DNA of 29,138 nucleotides from Candidatus Alcyoniella australis. Lineage in GTDB: Bacteria; Lernaellota; Lernaellaia; JAVCCG01; Alcyoniellaceae. Positions 1 through 7,394 of the stretch are shown here, piece after piece. Location of the stretch: positions 1-29,138 of the forward strand of contig JAVCCG010000022.1 of the NCBI GenBank assembly GCA_030765605.1. The letters run 5' to 3'. The translations under genes were made by a program, and so were the position numbers. Position 1 is the stretch's first letter, and the number at the start of each line of letters is the position of its first letter. The notes below the pieces were generated by a model that made no database searches, was not told where the DNA came from, and saw nothing but the letters and a program-made list of their open reading frames with translations.

Positions 1-461
1 CGCCGCCTCCCCCTCCGCCTCCTCCGCCGCCGCCTCCCCCTCCGCCTGCGAACGAAGCTGCGGAGCAGTCATCGGACAAGCTCAAAGAGGATGAGAAAGT
101 CTTGGGACTGTTGGCCCACTTGTTCTACCTACTGTGCTGCATCGGCCCGATCGTCAACCTGATCCTCTGGCAGGTATGGAAGGATCCGGCCTCGGGCAAG
201 AGCCGCGAGCTGATCTTTCAGCTCAAGCAGGCCTGCTTTTTCCAGACGGCGTTTATCGCCGTATTTTTCGTGATCGGTATCGTCCAGGGCGTGTTGGGCT
301 TCATCGGCATACCGGTGATCGGGTTTCTGCTCACCGTGTTGAGTCTGGCCATCAGCGTGCTGGGCCTGGTGCTCGCGATCATGGCCGCGATCAAGGTCGG
401 CCAGGGCGAGCACTACGAATATCCGGTGCTCGGCGAGAAGCTCAAACAGTCCGGAATTTAA
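1..461 (+). CDS. DUF4870-type membrane protein, 5' end missing
   Basis: The reading frame is open from the left edge, so the start lies outside the window. The visible part begins with about 15 consecutive prolines, then a short acidic/polar stretch and a hydrophobic region. That region has a tract ending in GLLAHLFYLLCCIGPIVNLI, a short amphipathic segment with WKDPASGKSRELIFQLKQA, and two further membrane segments before the end. This order of GLLAHL, a polar middle and two helices matches the DUF4870/Tic20-like family of small bacterial membrane proteins, whose function is not established. A TTG at 102 could be read as a start, but it falls inside the conserved domain, so the proline-rich tail is more likely part of the protein. 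The tail is encoded by a CCN-rich simple repeat. The gene is followed by a clear intrinsic terminator. Confidence 0.75.
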   Translation, partial: PPPPPPPPPPPPPPPANEAAEQSSDKLKEDEKVLGLLAHLFYLLCCIGPIVNLILWQVWKDPASGKSRELIFQLKQACFFQTAFIAVFFVIGIVQGVLGFIGIPVIGFLLTVLSLAISVLGLVLAIMAAIKVGQGEHYEYPVLGEKLKQSGI

Positions 462-479
462 TCCTCAGCCAACCCGCAA

Positions 480-528
480 GGCGGTTTCCTCGTCCGAGTT
501 CCGGCCGGGGAAGCCGCCTTTTATTATT
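480..528 (+). terminator. Intrinsic terminator of the DUF4870 gene
   Basis: The arms at 480-489 (GGCGGTTTCC) and 509-518 (GGAAGCCGCC) form a 10-bp stem with one G-T pair, followed by TTTTATTATT at 519-528. It lies 18 bases after the stop codon at 459-461. Confidence 0.85.
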
Positions 529-536
529 AGGCGAAC

Positions 537-566
537 TTGACAAGCGCCGATCAATCGTTATACATA
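537..566 (+). promoter_or_regulatory. Sigma-70-type promoter of the DksA-like gene
   Basis: A consensus -35 box TTGACA lies at 537-542. It is followed by the TATACA/TACATA region at 559-566, giving a spacer of 16 to 18 depending on the -10 chosen. It sits directly after the preceding terminator and about 30 bases before the ATG at 599. Confidence 0.6.
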
Positions 567-598
567 ATCCGCCCAATTTCCCCGGGTGGAGGCCCCTG

Positions 599-1000
599 AT
601 GAGAAAAAGAGACCTCGACAAGTTCCGCAAGTTGCTTTTGACCAAGCGCGACGTGATTCTGAACAAGACCAGAAAGACCCGAACCGACGGCAGCCTGCAC
701 TCTTCCGAGGATATGCGCGACGACGGCGACCACGCCCGCTTCGCTTCGGAGCAAGCGTTCAACCTACGAATGCTTGACAAGGACCAGAAGCTACTGCGCG
801 AGCTGGACCACGCGCTGAAGAAGTTCGAGACCGGCGAATACGGTATCTGCGAGGGCACCGGCGAGCCGATCGACCTCAAGCGCCTGCAACTGCGCCCCTG
901 GACGCGCTACAGCGTCGAGCACAAGCGCAGTCTGGAAAAAGAGCGCAAGAGCCTGCGCAAGATCGAACGCGAGGCCGAACGCAGCACCCGCCTGGGTTAA
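599..1000 (+). CDS. DksA/TraR-family regulator with degenerate zinc finger
   Basis: This 133-residue protein has the DksA/TraR layout: an N-terminal coiled coil (about 1-75), then the segment YGICEGTGEPI (81-91), RLQLRPWTRY and a helical tail. Family members bind the RNA polymerase secondary channel and tune transcription, often with ppGpp. The coiled-coil tip keeps the D-x-x-D-x-A pattern (D41, D44, A46) that DksA uses at the polymerase active site. Of the four zinc-ligand positions only C84 remains as Cys; the others are T87, S105 and H108, so the classical Cys4 zinc site is absent. Zinc-less variants are known in this family, so this need not mean loss of function. The ATG at 599 is chosen because GGAGG lies six bases upstream (588-592); the frame is open further upstream but that part crosses the promoter and terminator. 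Confidence 0.85.
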   Translation: MRKRDLDKFRKLLLTKRDVILNKTRKTRTDGSLHSSEDMRDDGDHARFASEQAFNLRMLDKDQKLLRELDHALKKFETGEYGICEGTGEPIDLKRLQLRPWTRYSVEHKRSLEKERKSLRKIEREAERSTRLG

Positions 1001-1011
1001 CCCGGCGCAAA

Positions 1012-1262
1012 GCACGCGAGCAACCATCGTCGTATCTCAACGACCCGCCCCGCACCCGGCTTTGAGCCGGGGACAAGGCTCGCACAGTTCGCTGGTCCTA
1101 ATGCCACGACCCTCCCCGCGACGGCACCTTTGAGGCGCAGCAAAACTCGCGCATTGCGATTGTAATTAAACATCGACCAATCCCGCGTCGCGGAGCGTAT
1201 CGTTGGACAATGATTATGGTCCGCTCGCGTGCCTTGCTCCAGCTCGAAGCTGGGCGCTCGCG
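1012..1262. repeat. Cluster of dispersed palindromic repeat units (copy block A)
   Basis: No gene is visible in the stretch 1001-1378. Most of it consists of short repeat units that recur, inverted, at 27088-27210. One unit has the hairpin CCCGGC-TTTGA-GCCGGG (1055-1071), preceded by a CGCGAGCAACCATCGTCGTA-like segment (1015-1035). A 17-base segment CCACGACCCTCCCCGCG (1104-1120) is identical to the reverse complement of 27108-27124. Bases 1088-1109 match the reverse complement of 27186-27207 with two differences in 22. A further part, 1212-1229, matches 27131-27148 with two differences in 18, in the opposite orientation to the first unit, and is followed by a second hairpin CCAGCT-CGA-AGCTGG (1239-1253). 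No ORF with coding character and no cobalamin-riboswitch-like core was seen before the mutase gene. Confidence 0.7.
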
Positions 1263-1270
1263 CCACACAC

Positions 1271-1292
1271 AAAGATCAATCTCTTGATCTTT
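1271..1292. other. Perfect AT-rich inverted repeat upstream of the mutase
   Basis: AAAGATCAA and TTGATCTTT form a perfect 9-bp stem around a TCTC loop, 87 bases before the mutase start. There is no U-run after it. It could be an operator or an mRNA/terminator-like hairpin; the sequence does not decide. Confidence 0.45.
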
Positions 1293-1378
1293 ACCCCCTC
1301 CCGATTGCCCCTTTAGTCGAATAATCTGGAACCGTTGTGATAAGATTTGTTGGTTATAAATAATTGGAGGTTCACCAA

Positions 1379-3052
1379 ATGCCCGATGGTATCGAGCAGG
1401 GTCGGAAAGCCTGGCAGGAAAAGGTCGTGGACAAGACCCTGGCCAAGCGTCCCGAACGTAAACCCGATTTTAAAACGACCTCTGACATCAAGGTCGAGCG
1501 GCTGTACACGCCGTTGGACCTTGAGCATCAAGATTACGAGCGCGACCTGGGATTCCCCGGCAGCTATCCCTACACGCGCGGAGTCCAGCCCACAATGTTC
1601 CGCGGCCGGTTCTGGACGTTCCGCCAATACTCGGGTTTCGGCGACGCGGCCTCGACCAACGAGCGCTTCAAGTATTTGCTCGACCACGGTCAGACCGGAC
1701 TGTCGATCGCCTTCGACCTGCCCACGCAGATGGGCTACGACTCGGACAACCCGCTGGCGGCCGGCGAGGTGGGCAAGGTCGGCGTGGCCATCGACTCGCT
1801 CGATGACATGCGCACGCTGTTCGAGGGCATCCCGTTGGATAAAGTCAGCACCTCGATGACGATCAACTCCACGGCCGCCGTGCTGCTGGCGATGTATCTG
1901 GTGCTGGCCCAGAGCCAGGGCGTGCCCTTTGATAAAGTACGCGGCACGATCCAGAACGACGTGCTCAAGGAGTACATGGCGCGCGGCACCTACATCTTCC
2001 CGCCGAGCCCCTCGATGCGGATCATCTCCGACATCTTCGCCTTTTGTTCGGAACAGGCTCCGCAGTTCAACACGATCAGCATCTCGGGTTACCACATCCG
2101 CGAGGCCGGCTGCTCGGCGGTCCAGGAGGTCGCGTTCACGCTGGCCGACGGCATCGCCTACGTACGGGCGGCGATCGACGCCGGTCTGGACGTCGACGCC
2201 TTCGCCGGACGGCTGAGCTTCTTTTTCAACGCCCACAACAACCTGATCGAGGAGGTCGCCAAATTCCGCGCGGCCCGACGGATGTGGGCACGGATCATGC
2301 GCGAGCGCTTCAAGGCCAAGGACCCGCGCTCGTGGACCATGCGCTTCCACACCCAGACCGCGGGCTCGATGCTCACCGCGCAGCAGCCGGACAACAACGT
2401 GGTGCGCGTGACGCTCCAGGCGCTGGCCGCGGTGCTCGGCGGAACCCAGAGCCTGCACACCAACAGCCGCGACGAGGCGCTGGCCCTGCCCTCGGAACAG
2501 GCGGTGACCATCGCCCTGCGCACGCAGCAGCTGATCGCCGAGGAATCGGGAGTCTCCGAGACCATTGATCCGTTGGCCGGCAGCTACTTCGTCGAGTCGC
2601 TCACCGACCAGATCGAGACCAAGGCGCTGGAGTACATCGAGCGCATCGATCAGATGGGCGGGATGGTCGAGGCGATCCTCGCCGGCTACCCCCAACGCGA
2701 AATCCAGGACAAGGCCTATCAGTGGCAGCGCGCGGTCGACGCGGACGAGCGCGTGGTCGTAGGCGTCAACCGCTACGTTCAACAAAACGAGGACTGCGCG
2801 GGAGACCAGGAGATACTGCGCGTCGACCCACGGATCGAACAACAGCAGGTCGAGCGAATCGCCAAGCTGCGCGCGGCCCGCGACGAGGCGGCATTGCAAT
2901 CCAAGCTCGAGCTGCTGCGCCGCATGGCGCACGGCACCGAAAACCTGATGCCGCCGATCATCGAGGCGGTCCGGGCGCAGGGCACGTTGGGCGAGATCTC
3001 CAACGCCCTGCGTGACGTATTCGGCGAGTTCCAGGAGGTAATAGTAGTTTAG
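1379..3052 (+). CDS. Acyl-CoA mutase (methylmalonyl-CoA mutase type), large catalytic subunit
   Basis: The 557-residue protein is the TIM-barrel part of a coenzyme-B12-dependent acyl-CoA mutase, the family that interconverts methylmalonyl-CoA and succinyl-CoA or rearranges related acyl-CoAs. Recognisable blocks are [21 protein letters not shown] (from 59), FRQYSGFG (81-88), [15 protein letters not shown] (111-125), the TIQND block (190-194) and SISGYH (234-239, with the catalytic His 239). The C-terminal B12-binding domain is absent, as in split enzymes where a separate small subunit carries it; no such gene lies in the window. At the two positions that set substrate in the family, this protein has Phe74 (Tyr in methylmalonyl-CoA mutase, Phe in isobutyryl-CoA mutase) and Arg202 (Arg in methylmalonyl-CoA mutase), so its substrate is uncertain. 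The ATG at 1379 follows TTGGAGG by eight bases. Only three bases separate its stop from the next gene. Confidence 0.9.
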   Translation: MPDGIEQGRKAWQEKVVDKTLAKRPERKPDFKTTSDIKVERLYTPLDLEHQDYERDLGFPGSYPYTRGVQPTMFRGRFWTFRQYSGFGDAASTNERFKYLLDHGQTGLSIAFDLPTQMGYDSDNPLAAGEVGKVGVAIDSLDDMRTLFEGIPLDKVSTSMTINSTAAVLLAMYLVLAQSQGVPFDKVRGTIQNDVLKEYMARGTYIFPPSPSMRIISDIFAFCSEQAPQFNTISISGYHIREAGCSAVQEVAFTLADGIAYVRAAIDAGLDVDAFAGRLSFFFNAHNNLIEEVAKFRAARRMWARIMRERFKAKDPRSWTMRFHTQTAGSMLTAQQPDNNVVRVTLQALAAVLGGTQSLHTNSRDEALALPSEQAVTIALRTQQLIAEESGVSETIDPLAGSYFVESLTDQIETKALEYIERIDQMGGMVEAILAGYPQREIQDKAYQWQRAVDADERVVVGVNRYVQQNEDCAGDQEILRVDPRIEQQQVERIAKLRAARDEAALQSKLELLRRMAHGTENLMPPIIEAVRAQGTLGEISNALRDVFGEFQEVIVV

Positions 3053-3055
3053 CCG

Positions 3056-3808
3056 ATGAACATCGCAATCACTTTCAACGTATTCACGGTCTGGGCCGTG
3101 GCGGCGATGGGCCTGGTCACCGCCTATCAGATCGTGCACCTCTCCGGCCGCGCGCCGGAAGACCGTTCGTTCGCGCTGTTCTGGCTGCTTTTCGCCTGCC
3201 TGTGGTTCTTCGCCGGACTGCGACAGGTCTTCCACTACCTGGGCAACAGCGATATGGACCTAGCGATCTTCATCGTGGTCCAGGTCTTCCTGGCGCTGCA
3301 CCTGATACCGGCGCTGTACTTCCTCTCCCGGCGGGTTTTCGGCAAGACCGGGTTGACCAGGATGATCACAATCTACGCCGGGTTGGGCGGCCTGCTATTT
3401 CTGATATTTCTCGCGATTGACGGCGTGAAATTCCGCGAGGCCACGGAATTCGGATCGGAGTGGCAGCTCTCCACACGCACGTTCATCGCCTTTGGTTGCG
3501 TGTTCGTTGCCGCCGTGTTAATGACGGTCTCCGATCTGATACTGTGGGGTTGGCGCAGGATCCGCGGCCTGGACCGCAGCGATACCGAGTACGCGCTGAT
3601 CGTGCTAAGTATAATGATCTACGAGACCGTGGGGGTGGCCGACGCCAAGGGCCTGACCGCCGAATGGTGGATGCTCGCCGGCAGGGGTCTGATGTTGATC
3701 TCGGCGTTGATCGCCTACTTCTGTTACTCATGGACCAGCACGCAGCTGATCGTTGTATCCAAGGAAGTGGATCAGCAAATGGACGTCGAGGGAAACGAGA
3801 ATGCTTAA
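3056..3808 (+). CDS. Seven-helix membrane protein, putative sensor partner
   Basis: I do not recognise a named family for this 250-residue protein. About seven hydrophobic segments are visible, near residues 7-27, 39-58, 68-90, 101-120, 140-163, 177-195 and 203-225, followed by a short charged tail. The layout resembles the N-terminal seven-helix sensor regions of some histidine kinases. It begins three bases after the mutase stop, with no well-placed ribosome binding site (GGAGG is 17 bases away), suggesting translational coupling. Its last eight bases overlap the start of the hybrid kinase gene. The inference is that it acts as a membrane input module for that kinase; no ligand can be named. 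The spread of aromatic residues in the helices is compatible with binding a hydrophobic ligand, but this is speculation. Confidence 0.7.
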   Translation: MNIAITFNVFTVWAVAAMGLVTAYQIVHLSGRAPEDRSFALFWLLFACLWFFAGLRQVFHYLGNSDMDLAIFIVVQVFLALHLIPALYFLSRRVFGKTGLTRMITIYAGLGGLLFLIFLAIDGVKFREATEFGSEWQLSTRTFIAFGCVFVAAVLMTVSDLILWGWRRIRGLDRSDTEYALIVLSIMIYETVGVADAKGLTAEWWMLAGRGLMLISALIAYFCYSWTSTQLIVVSKEVDQQMDVEGNENA

Positions 3809-5480
3809 ATCGAGCATCACCCGACGCCTGCTGTTATTCCTGTTGATGATCGGCGTGTTGCCGGTGTTGGTGACCTCGGCGCTGGTCAGCCAAGCCTACG
3901 AGCAGCTGATGCAGCAGCAGCCGACCAACGTCGAGTACCAGGTGGACCTGCCCGACGATCAGAGCCAGATGTCGCTGGAAACCACTCGTTCGCACATCAG
4001 GCAGCTTGTGGCGATGATCAGCTTCATCGTGCTGATCTGCGTAATCGGCCTGGCCGTGGCAATGGGGCGTTCGTTGGTATTGCCGCTGCGCAAGCTGATC
4101 TCCGCGGCCGACGCCATGGCCTGCGGCAACCTCGACGTACGCATCCGCACCACGCTCAGCGACGAGATCGGCACGCTGGCCGAGGGATTCAACCGCATGG
4201 CGCGCGAGCTGTCGCGCGCCCTGGCCGAGATTGAGGAACAGCGGCTGAATCTCGAGCGCCGCGTCAGCGAGCGCACGGCCGAGCTCCACCTGCTGAACAC
4301 CGAGCTGCAGAAGAGCACAGAGAAGGTCTACAAGGCCAACCGGTTGAAGAACGAGTTCTTGGCCAACATGTCCCACGAGCTGCGCACGCCGCTCAACGCG
4401 ATCCTGGGTTACGCCGACCTGCTGGTTGACGGCGTGTACGGCGATCTCAACGAACGACAGATCGACAGCCTGGCGCGGGTCAAAGCCAATTCGCAGAACC
4501 TGCTGGCGTTGATCAACGACATCCTGGACATGAGCAAGCTCGAGGCCGGTCGCATGCGGCTATACATCGAGAACGTGACTTTCAATCAGCTGGTCAGCGA
4601 GATGCTGACCTCAATCAAACCGTTGTTCGAGAGGAAGAAAATCAGCATCGCGGTCGACCTGGACGAGCAGATCCCCATTCTGCGCACCGATCGCTCGAAA
4701 TTGCAGCAAATCCTGCTCAACCTAATTTCCAACGCGCTGAAGTTCACCGACGAGGGGGAGGTCAGACTCAAGGCCTATATGCTGCCCAATGCAAAGCGCC
4801 TGCGCATCGAGGTCTCGGACACCGGCATCGGCATCCCCGATGACAAGCTCGACGCGATCTTCGATCCCTTCCGCCAAATCGACGGTTCGACCACGCGTAA
4901 GTACGGCGGCACGGGGCTGGGCCTGTCGATCGTGCGTAAATTCGCGGCGTTTCTCGAGGGTGAGGTCTGGGTCACCAGCAAGCCCGACGAGGGCTCGAAG
5001 TTCAGCGTCGAGATCCCCTGCAACATCGAACAGGACCAGGCCGACGCCAAGCTCAAGCTGGCCGAGCAGTCCAAAGAGAACCGCGTAGTGCTGGCGATCG
5101 ACGACGACCTGGACGCGCTGAACCTGATCCGCGACTCCCTGGAACGCGAGGGCTACTCGGTGGTCGGCTGCACTGACGGCGAGGAGGGGATCAAGCGCTC
5201 AAAGGAGTTACAGCCGCTGGCGATCACCCTGGACATCATGATGCCCTACCGCGACGGCTGGTCGGTGCTGCGCGAGCTCAAATCCAATCCCAAGACCGAG
5301 GACATTCCGGTGGTGGTGGTCTCGATCATCGACGACCGCTCGCTGGGCTATTCGCTGGGCGTTGCCGATTACATGACCAAGCCGATCGACAGTAAGATGT
5401 TGGTGGATAAAATGCGATTTATCCTGGAGCAGCGACTGACCGAGCTGTCCGAGGGACAGCATAAACACGTCGCTAATTAA
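3801..5480 (+). CDS. Hybrid sensor histidine kinase (HAMP-HisKA-HATPase-REC)
   Basis: The 559-residue protein has two membrane helices (about 8-30 and 68-92) around a short periplasmic loop, a HAMP linker (about 90-140) and a coiled coil. These are followed by a HisKA domain with phosphoacceptor His192 in MSHELRTP, an ATPase domain with N box NLISNALKFT (307-316), G1 DTGIGIP (340-346) and G2 GTGLGLSI (370-377), and a C-terminal receiver with acidic pocket DDD (434-436), phosphoacceptor Asp478 and Lys527. All catalytic elements look intact, so it should autophosphorylate and pass phosphate to its own receiver. The small periplasmic loop leaves little room for a ligand domain, fitting input from the membrane protein encoded just upstream. 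The ATG at 3801 overlaps the upstream stop by eight bases and has GAGGGAAACGAG before it. The next gene is a lone receiver 12 bases downstream. Confidence 0.95.
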   Translation: MLKSSITRRLLLFLLMIGVLPVLVTSALVSQAYEQLMQQQPTNVEYQVDLPDDQSQMSLETTRSHIRQLVAMISFIVLICVIGLAVAMGRSLVLPLRKLISAADAMACGNLDVRIRTTLSDEIGTLAEGFNRMARELSRALAEIEEQRLNLERRVSERTAELHLLNTELQKSTEKVYKANRLKNEFLANMSHELRTPLNAILGYADLLVDGVYGDLNERQIDSLARVKANSQNLLALINDILDMSKLEAGRMRLYIENVTFNQLVSEMLTSIKPLFERKKISIAVDLDEQIPILRTDRSKLQQILLNLISNALKFTDEGEVRLKAYMLPNAKRLRIEVSDTGIGIPDDKLDAIFDPFRQIDGSTTRKYGGTGLGLSIVRKFAAFLEGEVWVTSKPDEGSKFSVEIPCNIEQDQADAKLKLAEQSKENRVVLAIDDDLDALNLIRDSLEREGYSVVGCTDGEEGIKRSKELQPLAITLDIMMPYRDGWSVLRELKSNPKTEDIPVVVVSIIDDRSLGYSLGVADYMTKPIDSKMLVDKMRFILEQRLTELSEGQHKHVAN

Positions 5481-5492
5481 AGGGGAATCCAG

Positions 5493-5882
5493 ATGGACCG
5501 GCAGCACAGCAAGCTTATTCTGGTAATCGACGACAATGAGGAAAACGTCGATATTATCGTAAATAAGCTGCACCACGTGGGCTACGAAGTGATCAGCGCC
5601 GAGGACGGCGAGGGTGGAGTCGAGCTGGCGCGCGGGAGGAACCCGGGGCTGATTCTGCTCGACATCATGCTGCCCAAGATGGACGGCTGGGAAGTGCTCG
5701 AACAACTAAAGTCACACGAGCAGACCAAAGATATTCCGGTGATCTTTATGACCGCCTACACCACGATCCACTTCGAGGGCGAACGGCGTCGAGCGATCGA
5801 CTCGGGCGCCACGGACTACTTGAAGAAACCCTTCGAGCTGCAAAAACTGGCCGAGCTGGTCGGGCGGCACCTGCCGCTATAA
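5493..5882 (+). CDS. Single-domain response regulator
   Basis: The 129-residue protein is a stand-alone receiver domain. The acidic pair Asp13-Asp14 sits in VIDDN, the phosphoacceptor is Asp57 in LLDIMLP, and the switch residues are Thr87 in MTAYT and Lys112 in KKPF. There is no output domain, so it probably works as a phosphorelay intermediate, or by binding a target protein as CheY-type regulators do. It lies 12 bases after the hybrid kinase with AGGGGA before the ATG, so the kinase is its likely partner. The stop codon TAA is followed at once by CCCGCATTAT, a ten-base match to the end of a repeat seen after two other genes around 23600. Confidence 0.93.
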   Translation: MDRQHSKLILVIDDNEENVDIIVNKLHHVGYEVISAEDGEGGVELARGRNPGLILLDIMLPKMDGWEVLEQLKSHEQTKDIPVIFMTAYTTIHFEGERRRAIDSGATDYLKKPFELQKLAELVGRHLPL

Positions 5883-5948
5883 CCCGCATTATCGGGCTGG
5901 TCCCGGAACCGAAAAGCACTGCTTGCGGTCACAATCCACGGAGGAGCA

Positions 5949-7274
5949 ATGAAATCACGGCATCTGTTGATTTGTGCGCTGCTGCTGACCGTGGCGCTGC
6001 CGGCCGCGGCCGCTGATTTCGAGAAGCGCGTGGAGCAGGCCACGGCCCGCGCGTTGCCGTGTGTTGTGCAGATCAACGTCTACGGCAACCTCAACGATCC
6101 TGACGCGCGATTCGGCGGCTCGGGAGTACTGATCGATCCCGACGGATCGATCTTGACCAACCATCACGTGGTGGCCAACGGCCGGACGATCAAGGTCCTG
6201 CTCTACGGCTCGGACGTGGAGCACGACGTCGAGGTGTTGGCCGAGGACCGCCGGATCGACCTGGCGCTGATCCGACTTGTAGACGCGCACGACTTGCCCT
6301 ACGTCGAGATCGGCGCCTCGGAGAAGCTGCGTCCGGGACAGTGGATCCTCGCCATGGGCAACCCGATGGGAATGCGCTCGACGGTCAGCGCCGGCGTGAT
6401 CTCGTTCATCGATCGCGCCGATTCCGATCAGATCATCCCCTACGTGCAGATCGACGCGATCATCGACAAGGGCAGCTCGGGTGGCGGCGTGTTCAACCTC
6501 GACGGCGAGCTGGTGGGCATAATCAAGTCGGGCATCGGCCGCGGAATCGGGCTGGCAATCCCGACCGATATGATCCACAGCTTCATCGCCGACGTGCATG
6601 ACACGGGAGTCTCGATGCGCTCCTGGCTCGGCGTGCAGCTTCAGCCGCTGAGTCCGCAGCTTGCCGCGCACATCGGCCTGTCCGAGGTCACCGGCGTTGT
6701 CGTGACCGACGTGGTGCCCGATTCGCCGGCCCAGCGCGCCGGGATGCTGCCCGGCGACCTAATGTCCCGCCTGGGCGGTGTCGACCTCGATGGCAGCGGC
6801 GACCTGAAGATGGGCACGCTGATCCGCCAGATCAACACCCTGCCCCAAGGCGAGGAACTGGACTGTGTGATCTACCGCCTTTATCAGGACCAGTACCAAC
6901 CGTTCGGTCTCAAAGTGACGCTGGTCGAGAAACCGAGTAAGCCGCCGCGCGCCCTGGACAGCGGGCTGGGCTTCGTGGCCGAGGAGCCGACCACGAGCAA
7001 TTACCGCGAGCATTATCTTGACGCACCCAAAGGCGTTATCGTATCATTCGTCCGCTCCGGCTCCCCGGCTGAACAGTCCGATTTGTCAGCCCATGACGTG
7101 ATCCTCGCCGCAGAGGGAAAACCCATTGGCGATATCGATGACCTCGAAGCGGTGCTGGAGAACATACCCGCCGACGGGTCGCTGCTACTGGAGATCTTCC
7201 GCGGCCAACGGCATTATCTGATATTGATCCGCAGGGGTGCTTCAGCAGCGGCAACCGGGGCGGCAGAGCATTGA
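5949..7274 (+). CDS. HtrA/DegP-like periplasmic serine protease with two PDZ domains
   Basis: The 441-residue protein starts with a signal peptide (1-22, ALPAAAA then DF). The trypsin-like domain carries His73 in TNHHVV, Asp104 in RRIDLAL and Ser177 in KGSSGGG, so the triad is complete although the usual GNSGG is GSSGG. Two PDZ domains follow at about 227-327 and 337-429. HtrA proteases degrade or refold damaged envelope proteins and are typically periplasmic. The first PDZ has an insertion around VDLDGSGDLKMGTLIRQ compared with compact PDZ domains. The ATG is preceded by GGAGGAG. A tRNA gene begins five bases after the stop codon, so processing or termination must occur in a very short space. 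Which HtrA paralogue this represents cannot be decided here. Confidence 0.93.
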   Translation: MKSRHLLICALLLTVALPAAAADFEKRVEQATARALPCVVQINVYGNLNDPDARFGGSGVLIDPDGSILTNHHVVANGRTIKVLLYGSDVEHDVEVLAEDRRIDLALIRLVDAHDLPYVEIGASEKLRPGQWILAMGNPMGMRSTVSAGVISFIDRADSDQIIPYVQIDAIIDKGSSGGGVFNLDGELVGIIKSGIGRGIGLAIPTDMIHSFIADVHDTGVSMRSWLGVQLQPLSPQLAAHIGLSEVTGVVVTDVVPDSPAQRAGMLPGDLMSRLGGVDLDGSGDLKMGTLIRQINTLPQGEELDCVIYRLYQDQYQPFGLKVTLVEKPSKPPRALDSGLGFVAEEPTTSNYREHYLDAPKGVIVSFVRSGSPAEQSDLSAHDVILAAEGKPIGDIDDLEAVLENIPADGSLLLEIFRGQRHYLILIRRGASAAATGAAEH

Positions 7275-7279
7275 GCAGA

Positions 7280-7355
7280 GCCACCGTAGCTCAGTTGGTA
7301 GAGCAGGCGATTCGTAATCGTCAGGTCATGGGTTCGAGTCCCCTCGGTGGCTCCA
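7280..7355 (+). tRNA. tRNA-Thr (anticodon CGU)
   Basis: A complete 76-base cloverleaf is present: acceptor arms GCCACCG (7280-7286) and CGGTGGC (7345-7351), D-arm AGCTCAGTTGGTAGAGC, anticodon stem GGCGA/TCGTC with loop TTCGTAA, T-arm GGGTTCGAGTCCC. The CCA end is encoded (7353-7355). The anticodon CGT at 7313-7315 reads ACG, a threonine codon. It is squeezed between the protease stop and the PBP start (39 bases later), with no obvious promoter or terminator of its own. Confidence 0.97.
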
Positions 7356-7394
7356 TTTCCCTCCTTTCCACGGCTTTTCCCGGAATGCGTTTAG

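Noticed and set aside
134-598. In-frame 5' extension of the DksA-like gene
   Set aside because: The extension runs through the DUF4870 gene, its terminator and a consensus promoter; the ATG at 599 has a good ribosome binding site.
997-1272. Minus-strand ORF across the repeat block
   Set aside because: It is made only of repeat sequence and has no coding character or ribosome binding site.
1001-1378. Cobalamin riboswitch before the B12-dependent mutase
   Set aside because: No B12-box-like core or riboswitch architecture was seen; the space is filled by dispersed repeats and a small palindrome.
1313-3235. Long minus-strand open frame opposite the mutase
   Set aside because: It is an antisense shadow of a strongly conserved mutase in GC-rich DNA; its translation is rich in Arg, His, Asp and Gln with no family features.
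5880-5903. CCCGCATTATCGGG after the response regulator as a terminator
   Set aside because: The stem is only four base pairs and has no T-run; noted only as a short match to the repeat end.
7280-7355. Integration site of a genomic island at the tRNA gene
   Set aside because: No integrase, no duplicated tRNA 3' end and no composition break were seen next to it.
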